Of a stretch of DNA of 64,000 nt, positions 26,172 through 35,027 are shown piece after piece. The DNA comes from Kitasatospora phosalacinea (lineage in GTDB: Bacteria; Actinomycetota; Actinomycetes; Streptomycetales; Streptomycetaceae). The stretch's first letter is position 1; each line of letters begins with the position of its first letter. The translations under genes and the position numbers were made by a program. The notes beneath the pieces are model-generated. The model had not been told where the DNA came from. It worked only from the letters and a program-made list of their open reading frames with translations, and ran no database searches. Location: the NCBI RefSeq assembly GCF_030268885.1, contig NZ_BSSA01000001.1:372001-436000 (forward strand), given 5' to 3'.

Positions 26172-27869
26172 ATGGACTGGATCACCGACCACGTCTTCAA
26201 GCCCTACCCCGAGCTGCTGATCTTCCTGACCATCGCGATCGGCTTCCTCGTCGGCCGCCTGCACTGGAGGGCCATCGGCCTGGGCGCCGTCACCGGCTGC
26301 CTGATCGCCGGGCTGTTCACCGGCTGGCTCACCGACGTCGAGGTCAACGGCACCGTCAAGTCGGTGTTCTTCATCATGTTCCTGTTCGCCCTCGGCTACA
26401 AGGTCGGCCCGCAGTTCTTCCGCGGCCTCAAGAAGGACGGCCTGCCGCAGGTCGCGGTCACCCTCGCGGTCTGCGTCAGCGGCCTGGCGATCTGCTGGGG
26501 CTTCGCCGAGATGCTCGGCTACGGGCCCGGGCTGGGCGCCGGACTGCTCGGCGGCGCGCTCACCCAGTCCGCCGTCATCGGCGTCGCCCAGGACGCCATC
26601 GCCGGGCTCCCCGGCCTCAGCCAGGAGCAGGTCACCGCCCAGCAGAACCTCGTCCCGATCGGGTACGCCGTCACCTACCCGCTCGGCACCATCCTGTGCG
26701 CGATCCTGCTGGCCAACATCGCCCCCCGCTTCCTGCACAGCGACCTCGCCGCCGACTCCCGCGAACTGGCCGCCGAACTCGACGACCCCGCCGACGACCC
26801 CGATCTCGCCGAGGGCTACTACGAGGTCGTGCTGCGCGCCCACACCGCCGTCAACGGCCCGATCGGCTCCACCATCGAGCAGTTCGAACAGCGCCAGCAG
26901 GACGCCGGACGCCGGATCTACCTCACCCGGGTCCGCCGCGGCGGCAGGATCATCGACCACGACCAGCAGACCGTCATCGAACGCGGCGACGTGCTCGCCG
27001 TCAGCGCGCTGCGCCACGACCTGGTCGAGTTCGACCCGGTGGCCGGCATCGGCCCGGAGAGCGACGACGTCGAACTGCTCGGCTACCGGACCGAGCACCT
27101 GCACGTCGTCGCCTCCGAGAAGGCCCAGCTCGGCAAGACCATCGCGGACCTGCGCCGCGAACCGTTCATGGTCGGGGTGTTCGTCGACAAGGTCTACCGC
27201 TCCGGCGCCGAGTTCCCCTACCGGCTCACCACCCGGCTCGAACGCGGCGACACCCTGCTGCTCTCCGGCCCCGAGCGGCTGGTCGGCCCGGCCGCCCGGG
27301 CGATCGGCAAGCCCGTGCCCACCAGCTTCGCCACCGACATGACCTGGGTCGGCCTGGGCATCTTCCTCGGCGGCTGCATCGGCATCCCCGCGCTCACCCT
27401 CGGCGGCGTGCCGATCAGCCTCTCCACCTCCGGCGGCGCGCTGATCATGGGCCTGGTGTTCGGCTGGATCCGCGGCAAGTACCCGACCTACGGCAACGTG
27501 CCGCCCGGCGCCCAGTGGTTCATGGACACCCTCGGCCTGTGCGCCTTCGTCGCCATCGTCGGCATCAACGCCGGACCCAGCTTCACCAGCGGCCTCTCCC
27601 AGGCCGGTTGGGGCCTGCTGGTGTGGGGCGCCGTCGCCACCGTGGCCCCGCTGGTCGTCGGCCTGCTGGTCGGCCACTTCGTGTTCCGGATGCGCCCGCC
27701 GATCCTGATGGGCGTCGTCGCCGGGGCCCAGACCACCACCGCCGCGATCGGCGCGATCAACGAAGCCTCCCGCAGCCAGATCCCCACCCTCGGCTACACC
27801 ATCCCGTACGCCGCGGGGAACGTCCTGCTGACCATCTGGGGCGCGATCATCGTCGCCCTGCTCGGCTGA
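26172..27869 (+). CDS. AspT-like aspartate:alanine exchanger (AAEx family), second copy
   Basis: A 565-residue paralogue with the same layout as its neighbour: TM block (VFFIMFLFALGYKVGPQFF), two TrkA_C-like domains (about 200-375: VIERGDVLAVSALR, LERGDTLLLSGPE), TM block (GVPISLSTSGGALIMGLVFGW). The ribosome site GGAGGG overlaps the end of the first copy. The two are clearly divergent in sequence, so this is not a recent duplication. They may form a heteromer or serve different amino-acid pairs; AspT itself is a homodimer. Confidence 0.85.
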   Translation: MDWITDHVFKPYPELLIFLTIAIGFLVGRLHWRAIGLGAVTGCLIAGLFTGWLTDVEVNGTVKSVFFIMFLFALGYKVGPQFFRGLKKDGLPQVAVTLAVCVSGLAICWGFAEMLGYGPGLGAGLLGGALTQSAVIGVAQDAIAGLPGLSQEQVTAQQNLVPIGYAVTYPLGTILCAILLANIAPRFLHSDLAADSRELAAELDDPADDPDLAEGYYEVVLRAHTAVNGPIGSTIEQFEQRQQDAGRRIYLTRVRRGGRIIDHDQQTVIERGDVLAVSALRHDLVEFDPVAGIGPESDDVELLGYRTEHLHVVASEKAQLGKTIADLRREPFMVGVFVDKVYRSGAEFPYRLTTRLERGDTLLLSGPERLVGPAARAIGKPVPTSFATDMTWVGLGIFLGGCIGIPALTLGGVPISLSTSGGALIMGLVFGWIRGKYPTYGNVPPGAQWFMDTLGLCAFVAIVGINAGPSFTSGLSQAGWGLLVWGAVATVAPLVVGLLVGHFVFRMRPPILMGVVAGAQTTTAAIGAINEASRSQIPTLGYTIPYAAGNVLLTIWGAIIVALLG

Positions 27870-27901
27870 ACCGTCCGCCCTCCCCCCGAAAGAAGCGCAC
27901 C

Positions 27902-29555
27902 ATGAGCAAGCCGTCGATCAGCCGCGAGGAGATCCAGCGCCTCTCCCGGCTCAGCCCGTTCGAGCTCAAGGGCGAGTTCATCAGGCTCGCCGAGCACTAC
28001 CAGGCCGACCGGCCCGGGCAGAAGGACAAGACCACCGTCCACATGCTCAACGCGGGCCGCGGCAACCCCAACTGGGTCTGCACCGGCCCCCGCGAGGCCA
28101 TGCTCGCCCTCGGCCACTTCGCCCTCGCCGAGTCCCGCCGGGTCTGGACCGCCGACAACCTCGGCGGCATGCCCGAACAGCACGGCATCGCCGCCCGCTA
28201 CGACCAGTTCGCCCGCTCCCACCCCGAACTGCCCGGCATCGACCTGCTCACCGCCTGCACCAGCCTCGCCGTCGACCGCTTCGACCTCGACCGCGACGCC
28301 TTCCTGCACGAACTCGCGGACGCCGCCATCGGCGACAACTACCCCGTCCCCGACCGGATGCTGACCTGCGCCGAGCAGATCGTCACCGGCTACCTGCAGG
28401 ACGAACTCATGGACCGGCGGCCCCCCCGAGGGGCAGCTCGACCTGTTCGCCACCGAGGGCGGCACCGCCGCCATGTGCTACATCTTCGACTCCCTGCTGA
28501 AGAACGGCATCCTGCACAAGGGCGACAAGATCGCCCTGATGGTGCCGGTCTTCACCCCCTACATCGAGATCCCCGAACTCGACACCTACGAGTTCGACGT
28601 CGTCCAGGTCCAGGCCTCCTCCTTCGCCGAGGCGGGCGTGCGCGAATGGCGCTACCCCACCGAGGAGGTCGCCAAGCTCGCCGACCCCGCCGTCAAGCTC
28701 GTCTGCCTGGTCAACCCCAGCAACCCGCCCTCCCTCGCGCTCTCCCAGCGGGTCGCCGACCAGATCAAGTCCATCGTCGCCACCGACAACCCCGGCCTGA
28801 TCATCGTCACCGACGACGTCTACGGCACCTTCGTCAACCACTTCCGCAGCATCGCCGCCGACCTGCCCCGCAACACCCTGCTCGTCTACTCCTACTCCAA
28901 GCACTACGGCTGCACCGGCCACCGCCTCGGCGTCATCGGCCTGCACCGCGACAACGTCATCGACGACGCCCTCGCCGCCCTCCCGCAGGCCGACAAGGAC
29001 CGCCTCGCCAAGCGCTACGGCAGCCTCAGCCTCGACCCCGGCAGCATCCGCTTCATCGACCGCCTGGTCGCCGACTCCCGGCAGGTCGCCCTCAACCACA
29101 CCGCCGGGCTCTCCCTGCCGCAGCAGGCCCAGCTCACCCTCTTCTCGCTCTTCGCGATGCTCCCCGAGGGCAAGGCGTACAAGGCCAAGGTGCAGGCCGT
29201 CGTCAAGCAGCGCCTCGACCTGCTGCTCGAAGGCTCCGGGATGAAGATCTCCGACGACCCGCAGCGGGCCGGCTACTACGTCGAACTCGACCTGCTCGCC
29301 GAGGCCGAACGCACCTCCGGGCCCGGGTTCGCGGCCTTCCTGCAGCAGAACTACGAACCCACCGAACCGCTCTTCCGCCTCGCCGAGCAGACCGGTGTCG
29401 TCCTGCTCAACGGCGGCGGCTTCGACGGCCCTCAGTGGTCCGTCCGGGTCTCGCTCGCCAACCTCGACGACCTCGACTACCTCAAGATCGGCCACCACCT
29501 GAAGACCATCTTCGACGACTACCGCGCCGAATGGCAGGCCGCCGGGAGCAGGTGA
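27902..29555 (+). pseudogene. aspD: Aspartate 4-decarboxylase (AspD), interrupted by a +1 frameshift in a C7 tract
   Basis: PLP-dependent fold-type I enzyme that converts L-aspartate to L-alanine plus CO2. The reading frame from ATG 27902 (MSKPSISREEIQRLSRLSPF) runs to a run of seven C at 28421-28427. The conserved continuation EGQLDLFATEGGTAAMCYIF appears only in the next frame and runs to 29555 with all later motifs, including the PLP Lys in YSYSKHYGCTGHRLG. Removing one C restores about 550 aa, the family length. Because both halves are well conserved, a sequencing error or a recent or phase-variable change is as likely as true decay. It forms an apparent aspT-aspT-aspD operon. Confidence 0.85.
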
Positions 29556-29570
29556 CCCGCCCGCAGCACC

Positions 29571-29604
29571 GGTGCCCGCCCGGGGAGCGCCCCGGGCGGG
29601 CACC
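29571..29604. terminator. Strong bidirectional hairpin after aspD
   Basis: GGTGCCCGCCCGGGG (29571-29585) pairs perfectly with 29590-29604, a 15-bp stem with the tetraloop AGCG, between convergent genes. Confidence 0.8.
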
Positions 29605-29619
29605 CGTGCGTCGCGGGGC

Positions 29620-30024
29620 TCAGCGCAGCAGGAGGACGGGGCGGGGCAGCAGCCAGCGGGCGAAGGCCAGGTGGAGCGCGGCCAGGGGCAGCGGGAAGGG
29701 GCCGAAGAGCAGCAGCAGGGGGAGCAGCGGCAGGACCAGGGCGGTGCCCGCGTACCAGCGCAGGCGGGGGGAGGAGCGCAGCGGGACCACCGGCGCGAGG
29801 AGGACCGGGAAGACGGCGCAGAACGCCAGGAACGGGAGGCAGCGCTGGACGGAGTCGGCCAGGGCGTGCCCGGTCAGGGCGGTGAACAGGACCGCGACGG
29901 CGGACCAGAACAGGACGGCGCCGAGCAGGTAGCGGGCGGCCAGCCGGACGTACCAGCGGCCGCCGCCCTCCGCCCTCGCCACGGTCGGTCGCCGAAGCGC
30001 CCCGCGGGCGGACACCGTACTCAT
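29620..30024 (-). CDS. Small integral membrane protein, unknown
   Basis: A 134-residue protein with an Arg-rich cytoplasmic N terminus and about four hydrophobic helices (YLLGAVLFWSAVAVLFTAL, CLPFLAFCAVFPVLLAPVV, AGTALVLPLLPLLLLFGP, and a shorter last one). The start at 30024 (MSTVSARGALRRP) follows GGGGGTG. No family was recognised. It lies downstream of, and in the same direction as, the two-component system, but 78 bp separate them. Confidence 0.6.
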   Translation of the reverse strand: MSTVSARGALRRPTVARAEGGGRWYVRLAARYLLGAVLFWSAVAVLFTALTGHALADSVQRCLPFLAFCAVFPVLLAPVVPLRSSPRLRWYAGTALVLPLLPLLLLFGPFPLPLAALHLAFARWLLPRPVLLLR

Positions 30025-30102
30025 CGCACACCCCCAGTCGGGCACCGGGCGGCCGCGGGGAGCCCCGGCCCGCCGGTTGTTCCCGGTGCCGTACCCGGCA
30101 CG

Positions 30103-30783
30103 CTACTCCCCTCCGCCGCCGGGGCGCGCGGAGGGGCGGACCACGCCGTGGTCGAAGGCGAAGACCACCGCGTGGATGCGGTCGCGGACGCCCAACTTGT
30201 CCAGCACGCGCCGGACATGGGTCTTCACGGTGGCCTCGCCCAGGTGCAGGGCGGCGGCGATCTCCTGGTTCGAGCGGCCCCGCCCCAGGAGCCGGAGGAC
30301 CTCGTGCTCGCGCGGGGTCAGCCGGTCCAGGGCGGCCTGCACGGCCGGGGAGGCGGGCGGGGGAGCGGAGCGGGCGAACTCGGCGAGCAGGCGGCGGGTC
30401 ACCGAGGGCGAGAGCAGGGCCTCGCCGGACGCCACCGTCCTTATGCCGTCCAGTAGTCGCTCCGGCGGGGTGCGCTTCAGCAGGAACCCCGCCGCGCCCG
30501 CGCGGACCGCCGCGAAGACGTACGCGTCCACCTCGAAGGTGGTGAGCACCAGGACGCGCGAACCCGGGCAGCGGACGGCCAGTTCGGCGGTGGCCGCCAC
30601 CCCGTCCAGGACCGGCATCCGGACGTCCATCAGGACCACGTCCGGCCTCGACAGGGCGGCCAGGCGCACCGCCTGCGCACCGTCGGCGGCCTCGCCGACC
30701 ACCCGCAGGTCCGGCTGGGTGCCGAGCAGCATCCGCAGGCCGACCCGCATCAGGTCCTCGTCGTCCGCGAGGAGAACGGTCAC
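30103..30783 (-). CDS. NarL/LuxR-family response regulator
   Basis: A 226-residue regulator. The receiver domain (about 1-120) has acidic residues DDED, the phospho-acceptor in VVLMDVRMPVLDG and Lys in FLLKRTPPE. The LuxR-type HTH is at about 155-215 (LTPREHEVLRLLGRGRSNQE, GEATVKTHVRRVLDKLGV). The GTG at 30783 overlaps the kinase stop by GTGA, so the pair is translationally coupled. A TTG two codons earlier is a less likely start. Confidence 0.92.
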   Translation of the reverse strand: MTVLLADDEDLMRVGLRMLLGTQPDLRVVGEAADGAQAVRLAALSRPDVVLMDVRMPVLDGVAATAELAVRCPGSRVLVLTTFEVDAYVFAAVRAGAAGFLLKRTPPERLLDGIRTVASGEALLSPSVTRRLLAEFARSAPPPASPAVQAALDRLTPREHEVLRLLGRGRSNQEIAAALHLGEATVKTHVRRVLDKLGVRDRIHAVVFAFDHGVVRPSARPGGGGE

Positions 30784-31922
30784 GGCCAAGGGAGTTCGAC
30801 CTCCACCCGCCAGCCCTCCGGCCCCGGACCGGCGGTCAGGCGGCCGCCCAGCGCCGCCGCCCGGCGGCGGGCCGAGGCCAGGCCGCGGCCGGAGGAGGGG
30901 AGCGAACGGACCTGCGCGGGGCGGCCGTTGTCGGTGACGGCGAGGCGCAGGGCGTGCCGGGTGCGGTGGAGCCGGACGGTGGCGGCGGTGGCCGTGGAGT
31001 GCTTCAGGGCGTTGGTCAGCGCCTCCCGGACCGCCTGGTGCAGCACCTCGGTGTGCGCGGCGGTCAGCTCCACCGCCGGGGACGGGAGTTCGAGGGCCAC
31101 CGCGAGGTGCGGCGGCAGATCGGCGAGCAGCGCCCGCAGGGCGGGCTCCAGCGGCGTGGGCGGCGGGAGCGGCTCCAGCAGCCCCAGCACCCGGTCCAGG
31201 TCGCCCATCGCGCCGCGACCCACCCGCTCGATCCGCTCCAGCGTCTCGCGCAGCAGCGGCGGACCGTCCACCGCGCCCAGCCGCGCCGCCCCCGCGTGGG
31301 TCACCATCACCGTCACCGCGTGCCCCACCGCATCGTGCAACTCCCGTGCCATCCGCGCCCGTTCCTCCTCCAGCAGCCGCCGGGCCCGCTCCTCGGCCGC
31401 CACCCGGCGGGCCCGGTCACGCCGCCGCGCCGCCACGCCCACCGCCGCCGCGGCGGCGTGCAGCGCGCAGCAGAGCAGGGCACCGGGACGGCCGCAGAGG
31501 GCGACCAGGACGGCGAGCACCGGCGGGGCGGCCAGCACGGCGGCGACAGCCGGAGGCCGGGTGCGCAGCAGCACCACCAGCGGCAGCGCCGACGCCAGCG
31601 ACAGGTTCGTCACCGGATCGCCCGCCGCCACCACCGCGACCGTCGCCCCCGCGCCCGCCCACAGCGCCGCCACCGGCACCAGCCGCCGCAGCAGCAGCGC
31701 CCCGAACCACACCGCCACCGCGGCCCGCGACACCGCCGAGCCCGCCAGCAGCGAGGCCGTGTAGCCCGAACCGCCCACCGCGATCCCGGCCGACGCCCAC
31801 GCCACCACCCCGTCCAGGGCGACCCACCAGCCCCGCGCCACCCGCCCGTCCGCCCGCCACCAGCTCACCCCGCCCGCGCCAAGCCACCAGCTCACCCCGC
31901 CCACGCTAGGCCGCCGGGCCAC
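30780..31922 (-). CDS. Two-component sensor histidine kinase (HisKA_3/NarX class)
   Basis: Up to 380 residues: about five N-terminal TM helices, a basic coiled linker, the HisKA_3 dimerisation helix with phospho-His in MARELHDAVGHAVTVMV, and a HATPase_c domain (REALTNALKHS N box, VTDNGRP, SSGRGLASARRRAAALGGRL). Lacking any recognisable sensor domain, it probably senses through the membrane. The start is uncertain: no good ribosome site precedes the GTG at 31922, and a 20-bp direct repeat in this region gives several in-frame GTGs. It is paired with the response regulator at 30103. The target genes are not known. Confidence 0.85.
   Translation of the reverse strand: MARRPSVGGVSWWLGAGGVSWWRADGRVARGWWVALDGVVAWASAGIAVGGSGYTASLLAGSAVSRAAVAVWFGALLLRRLVPVAALWAGAGATVAVVAAGDPVTNLSLASALPLVVLLRTRPPAVAAVLAAPPVLAVLVALCGRPGALLCCALHAAAAAVGVAARRRDRARRVAAEERARRLLEEERARMARELHDAVGHAVTVMVTHAGAARLGAVDGPPLLRETLERIERVGRGAMGDLDRVLGLLEPLPPPTPLEPALRALLADLPPHLAVALELPSPAVELTAAHTEVLHQAVREALTNALKHSTATAATVRLHRTRHALRLAVTDNGRPAQVRSLPSSGRGLASARRRAAALGGRLTAGPGPEGWRVEVELPWP
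31856..31902. repeat. 20-bp direct repeat at the kinase N terminus
   Basis: GCCACCAGCTCACCCCGCCC occurs at 31856-31875 and again at 31883-31902. The period is 27 bp, so nine codons (GVSWW...) are duplicated in frame. It makes the true kinase start ambiguous. Confidence 0.75.
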
Positions 31923-32027
31923 CGGGCCGCGTCAGCCCGGGAGTTGACGCCGCCTCCACCCCCGGGAGGAGCGGGACGAGCGGGCGGAGGGACGACCGGC
32001 GGGGGTGCGGCGGGCCACGGTGGCGGC

Positions 32028-33290
32028 ATGAAGAAGAAGACACTGCCGGCGGTGCTGCTGGTGCCGGTCGGACTGATCGGCGGGACGGTCGGGGCCGGAG
32101 TCGGCCTGCTGGCGGCGGGGGCGCTCGCGCCCGTGCCGTGGGTGATGCTCGGCGGGGCGCTGCTGGGCCTCGCCACCGGCGGCGGACCGCCGCTGTGGGG
32201 CGCGGCCCGGCTCGGCGGTTGGCCGGCCTGGACCCCGGCCGTGCTGGGCGCGCTGCTGGCCGCCGGGCTCGGCGCGGCCGTCCTGCCGCCCGGCGAGCGG
32301 GCCGTGCCCGGGACGGCCGCCGCGTACTGGGACCTGCCCACCGGCTCCCGCCTCGCCTACCGCCTCACCCCCGCGCGCGGACCCGCCCGCGACACCCCCG
32401 TCATCCGGCTGCACGGCGGCCCGGGCACCCCCGGCGAGGCCGAGGACGGACTCGACGCGGAACTCGCCGCCGCCGGCTACCCCGTCTACGCCTACGACCA
32501 GTTGGGGTCCGGCGACTCCCCGCGCCCGGCCGGCCTGGACGGCTACACCGTGCAACGGCAGGTCGACGACCTGGAGGCGGTCCGGCAGCGGATCGGCGCC
32601 GAGCGGGTCGTCCTGATCGGCGCCTCCTGGGGCGGCACCCTCGCCGCCGAGTACCTCGCGGCGCACCCCGGGCACGTCGCCCGGGTGGTCCTCGTCTCGC
32701 CCGGCGCCCTCTGGGCCCCCGCCTACATCGACGAACAGGCCGGACAGCTCTGGGACCGCCTCACCGACGCACAGCGCCGCCGGATCGGGCGGATCGGCGC
32801 CACCCCCCGCGCCACCCTCTGGTCGCTGCTCGCCGCCGTCGACCCCGCCCAGGCCCGCGCCCTGCTCCCCGACGCCGAGGCCGACGCGCTCTTCCGGCAG
32901 CTGCTCGCCGTCTCCGGCTCCGCCGCGACCTGCACCCCCGGCACCGGCGACCTGCCGCTCAGGACGCCCGGCTACTACGCGAACCAGTTGATCGCCGACG
33001 ACCTGCGCCGCCGCCCCGACCCCCGGCCGGTCCTGCGCACCGTGCACGTCCCGGCGCTGGTGCTGCGCGGCGAGTGCGACTACAAGCACTGGCCGGTCAC
33101 CCGCGAGTACCGCGACACCCTGCCGGACGCCCGGCTGCTGTACGTCCCCGGCGCGGGCCACGCGATCGCCGTCGACCGCCCGCGCGAGTACCGGGCGGCG
33201 GTGCTGGCCTTCCTCACCGACGCGCCGCTGCCGCGGGCGCCGTACGAAGGGGCGGAGGACCCGGCCGGGACGGGCGCGGGACGGTCCTGA
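32028..33290 (+). CDS. Membrane-anchored alpha/beta hydrolase (proline iminopeptidase-like)
   Basis: A 420-residue protein. About three hydrophobic helices occupy the first 95 residues, then a hydrolase fold. The oxyanion motif is HGGPGTPG, the nucleophile elbow GASWGGT (Ser), an acidic residue lies in LRGECDYKHW, and the catalytic His is in PGAGHAIAVDRP. The HGGPG plus GxSWGG pattern is that of proline iminopeptidases and tricorn-interacting-factor F1-like hydrolases (S33). The membrane anchor is unusual for S33 peptidases. The substrate is unknown. Confidence 0.82.
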   Translation: MKKKTLPAVLLVPVGLIGGTVGAGVGLLAAGALAPVPWVMLGGALLGLATGGGPPLWGAARLGGWPAWTPAVLGALLAAGLGAAVLPPGERAVPGTAAAYWDLPTGSRLAYRLTPARGPARDTPVIRLHGGPGTPGEAEDGLDAELAAAGYPVYAYDQLGSGDSPRPAGLDGYTVQRQVDDLEAVRQRIGAERVVLIGASWGGTLAAEYLAAHPGHVARVVLVSPGALWAPAYIDEQAGQLWDRLTDAQRRRIGRIGATPRATLWSLLAAVDPAQARALLPDAEADALFRQLLAVSGSAATCTPGTGDLPLRTPGYYANQLIADDLRRRPDPRPVLRTVHVPALVLRGECDYKHWPVTREYRDTLPDARLLYVPGAGHAIAVDRPREYRAAVLAFLTDAPLPRAPYEGAEDPAGTGAGRS

Positions 33291-33362
33291 CTGTCCGGGC
33301 GGGGCCGGGCGGCGCATGCTGGAAGGGAGCGACCGGGGTGCGCCCGGTCCGAGGAGCGCGCC

Positions 33363-34226
33363 ATGGAGATCAGGGCAGCCAACGGAGTGGTGGCGGGGAT
33401 CGACGGCTCGGCGCCCGCGGCCGAGGCCGCGGAGTGGGCCGCGCGGGAGGCCGAGTCGCGGGGGACGGGCCTGCACCTCGTGCACGCCGTCAACACCGGG
33501 ACGGTGACGCTCTCGCCGCGCACCGGCGCCACCGTCACCGACCTGATCCTGCGGGAGGCCGCGGAACTCCTGGACGCCGTGCAGAGCACGCTGGAGGCCG
33601 CCCACCCCGGGCTGCGGATCACCGGGGACGTGGTGCCGCGCGACGCCGCGGAGGCGGTGCTCACCGCCTCCGAGCACGCCTCGCTCGCCGTCCTCGGGAC
33701 GCGCGGCCACGGCGGCTTCGCCTCCCTGCTGCTGGGCTCGGTCAGCCTGAAGGTCGCCGCGCACGCCGCCTGCCCGGTCGCGGTGGTCCGCGGCACCGAG
33801 CACCCCCGCGGGCCGGTGCTGGTCGCCGTCCACGACGAACGCGACGCCGCCGCCCTGCGCTTCGGCTGCGAGACCGCCGCCCGCCGGGGCCTGGCGGTGC
33901 GCGCCGTGCACACCTGGTCGCCGGTGGTGGCCGACGTGGGGCGGATGGCGCCGATGGTCGACGAGCTCGGCGAGGAGGCCCAGCTGCACGAGCAACTGCT
34001 GCGCCGCACCTGCGACCCGGTGCGCGAGGAGTACCCGGCGGTGGAGGTGGAGAGCCACCAGCTGACCGGCGGCAGCGCCGCCACCGTGGTCGAAGCCTCC
34101 CGCACCGCCGCCCTGGTGGTGCTCTCCCGGCACGAGCCCGCGCCGCGCTTCGGCCTGCGGCTGGCGACGCCCGTGCACGCCGTCCTGCACCACGCGCACT
34201 GCCCGGTGGCGGTCGTTCCGGTGTGA
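33363..34226 (+). CDS. Universal stress protein, tandem UspA domains
   Basis: A 287-residue protein with two Usp domains. The first (about 8-142) keeps the ATP-binding motif GTRGHGGFASLLLGSVS. The second (about 148-287) has a degenerate equivalent, SRHEPAPRFGLRLATPVHAV, lacking the glycines, so only one domain probably binds ATP. It starts with GAGCGCGCC before ATG 33363 and is monocistronic, convergent with the TetR gene. Confidence 0.9.
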   Translation: MEIRAANGVVAGIDGSAPAAEAAEWAAREAESRGTGLHLVHAVNTGTVTLSPRTGATVTDLILREAAELLDAVQSTLEAAHPGLRITGDVVPRDAAEAVLTASEHASLAVLGTRGHGGFASLLLGSVSLKVAAHAACPVAVVRGTEHPRGPVLVAVHDERDAAALRFGCETAARRGLAVRAVHTWSPVVADVGRMAPMVDELGEEAQLHEQLLRRTCDPVREEYPAVEVESHQLTGGSAATVVEASRTAALVVLSRHEPAPRFGLRLATPVHAVLHHAHCPVAVVPV

Positions 34227-34257
34227 ACCGCTGTGCTGCGCAGCCGGTCGACGGGCG

Positions 34258-34869
34258 TCAGCCGGAGGTGAGGAACGGGCCGACCAGGCGGCGGAAGGCG
34301 GTCTCGGCGAGCACGGCGGCGTCGGCCGGGGGCGTGTCGGCAGCGGCCCAGGTCTCCACGGCCACCCGCATCGCGGTGTTCGCGGCGGCCGCCAGCAGGC
34401 GGGCGTCCAGGCCCTCGGGCTCCAGCCCGGCGAGGCGGGCCAGCACCGGGCGCAGCGCGGCCTCGGCGTCGTGGTGGACGCGGTGCCAGACGTCGCGCAG
34501 CGCCGGGTCGTCCGGCATGGCGCGCAGCAGGCCGCGGGTCCAGGCCAGGGACTCGGCGGGGTGGCCCGGGGCGGGGGCGAGGGAGGCGCGGGCGGAGCCG
34601 AGCAGGGCGGCGAGCAGCGGGGTGCCGGGGTCGGCGGCGGCCAGGAGGGCCACCCACCGGCGGGAGCCCTCGGCGAGCAGCGGGGCGACCGCGTCCTCCT
34701 TGGTGCGGAAGTACCGGTAGAAGGTGCGCAGCGAGACGCCCGAGGTGCGGGCGACGTCCTCGGCGGTGGTGCCCTCGGCGCCGTGCTCGGCGAACAGGCG
34801 GGCCGCGGCGAGGGCGATCTCCTGCTGGGTGGCGGCCTTGCGGCGCTCGGTGAGGGAGGGCGCGGGCAT
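34258..34869 (-). CDS. TetR-family transcriptional regulator
   Basis: A 203-residue repressor-type protein. Its N-terminal TetR helix-turn-helix (about 12-60: AARLFAEHGAEGTTAEDVARTSGVSLRTFYRYFRTKED) is canonical, and the C-terminal ligand-binding domain is Ala-rich and variable. It is divergent from an SDR oxidoreductase gene. A perfect 17-bp palindrome at 34939-34955 between them is the probable operator, suggesting that it controls itself and the SDR. Confidence 0.9.
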   Translation of the reverse strand: MPAPSLTERRKAATQQEIALAAARLFAEHGAEGTTAEDVARTSGVSLRTFYRYFRTKEDAVAPLLAEGSRRWVALLAAADPGTPLLAALLGSARASLAPAPGHPAESLAWTRGLLRAMPDDPALRDVWHRVHHDAEAALRPVLARLAGLEPEGLDARLLAAAANTAMRVAVETWAAADTPPADAAVLAETAFRRLVGPFLTSG

Positions 34870-34938
34870 CTGTGGTCCCCCGGTGCGTGCGGGCGGCTGT
34901 CGTCCCCAGCCTAGCGGGGAACGTCACAGAGTGCGGCT

Positions 34939-34955
34939 ATGGCACGTCGTGCCAT
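34939..34955. promoter_or_regulatory. Palindromic operator for the divergent TetR/SDR pair
   Basis: ATGGCACGTCGTGCCAT: two 8-bp half sites (ATGGCACG / CGTGCCAT) around one central T, perfectly symmetric. It lies 70 bp from the TetR start and 73 bp from the SDR start, the classic place for a TetR operator. Confidence 0.75.
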
Positions 34956-35027
34956 TCAGGCGTAACGTGCAGGAGCCGGGCCGATCCGCCCGGCCCGCAC
35001 CACCAGCACCGCAGGGAGACCCCCGTC

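Noticed and set aside
24429..27677. 1082-codon open frame on the minus strand opposite the aspT genes
   Set aside because: A shadow frame caused by GC bias. Its translation is low-complexity (Ala/Asp/Gly/Glu-rich), while both plus-strand genes are clear transporters.
28398..28480. Programmed ribosomal frameshifting in aspD
   Set aside because: Possible in principle, but there is no slippery heptamer plus pseudoknot pattern and the family has no known frameshift; a homopolymer indel is the simpler reading.
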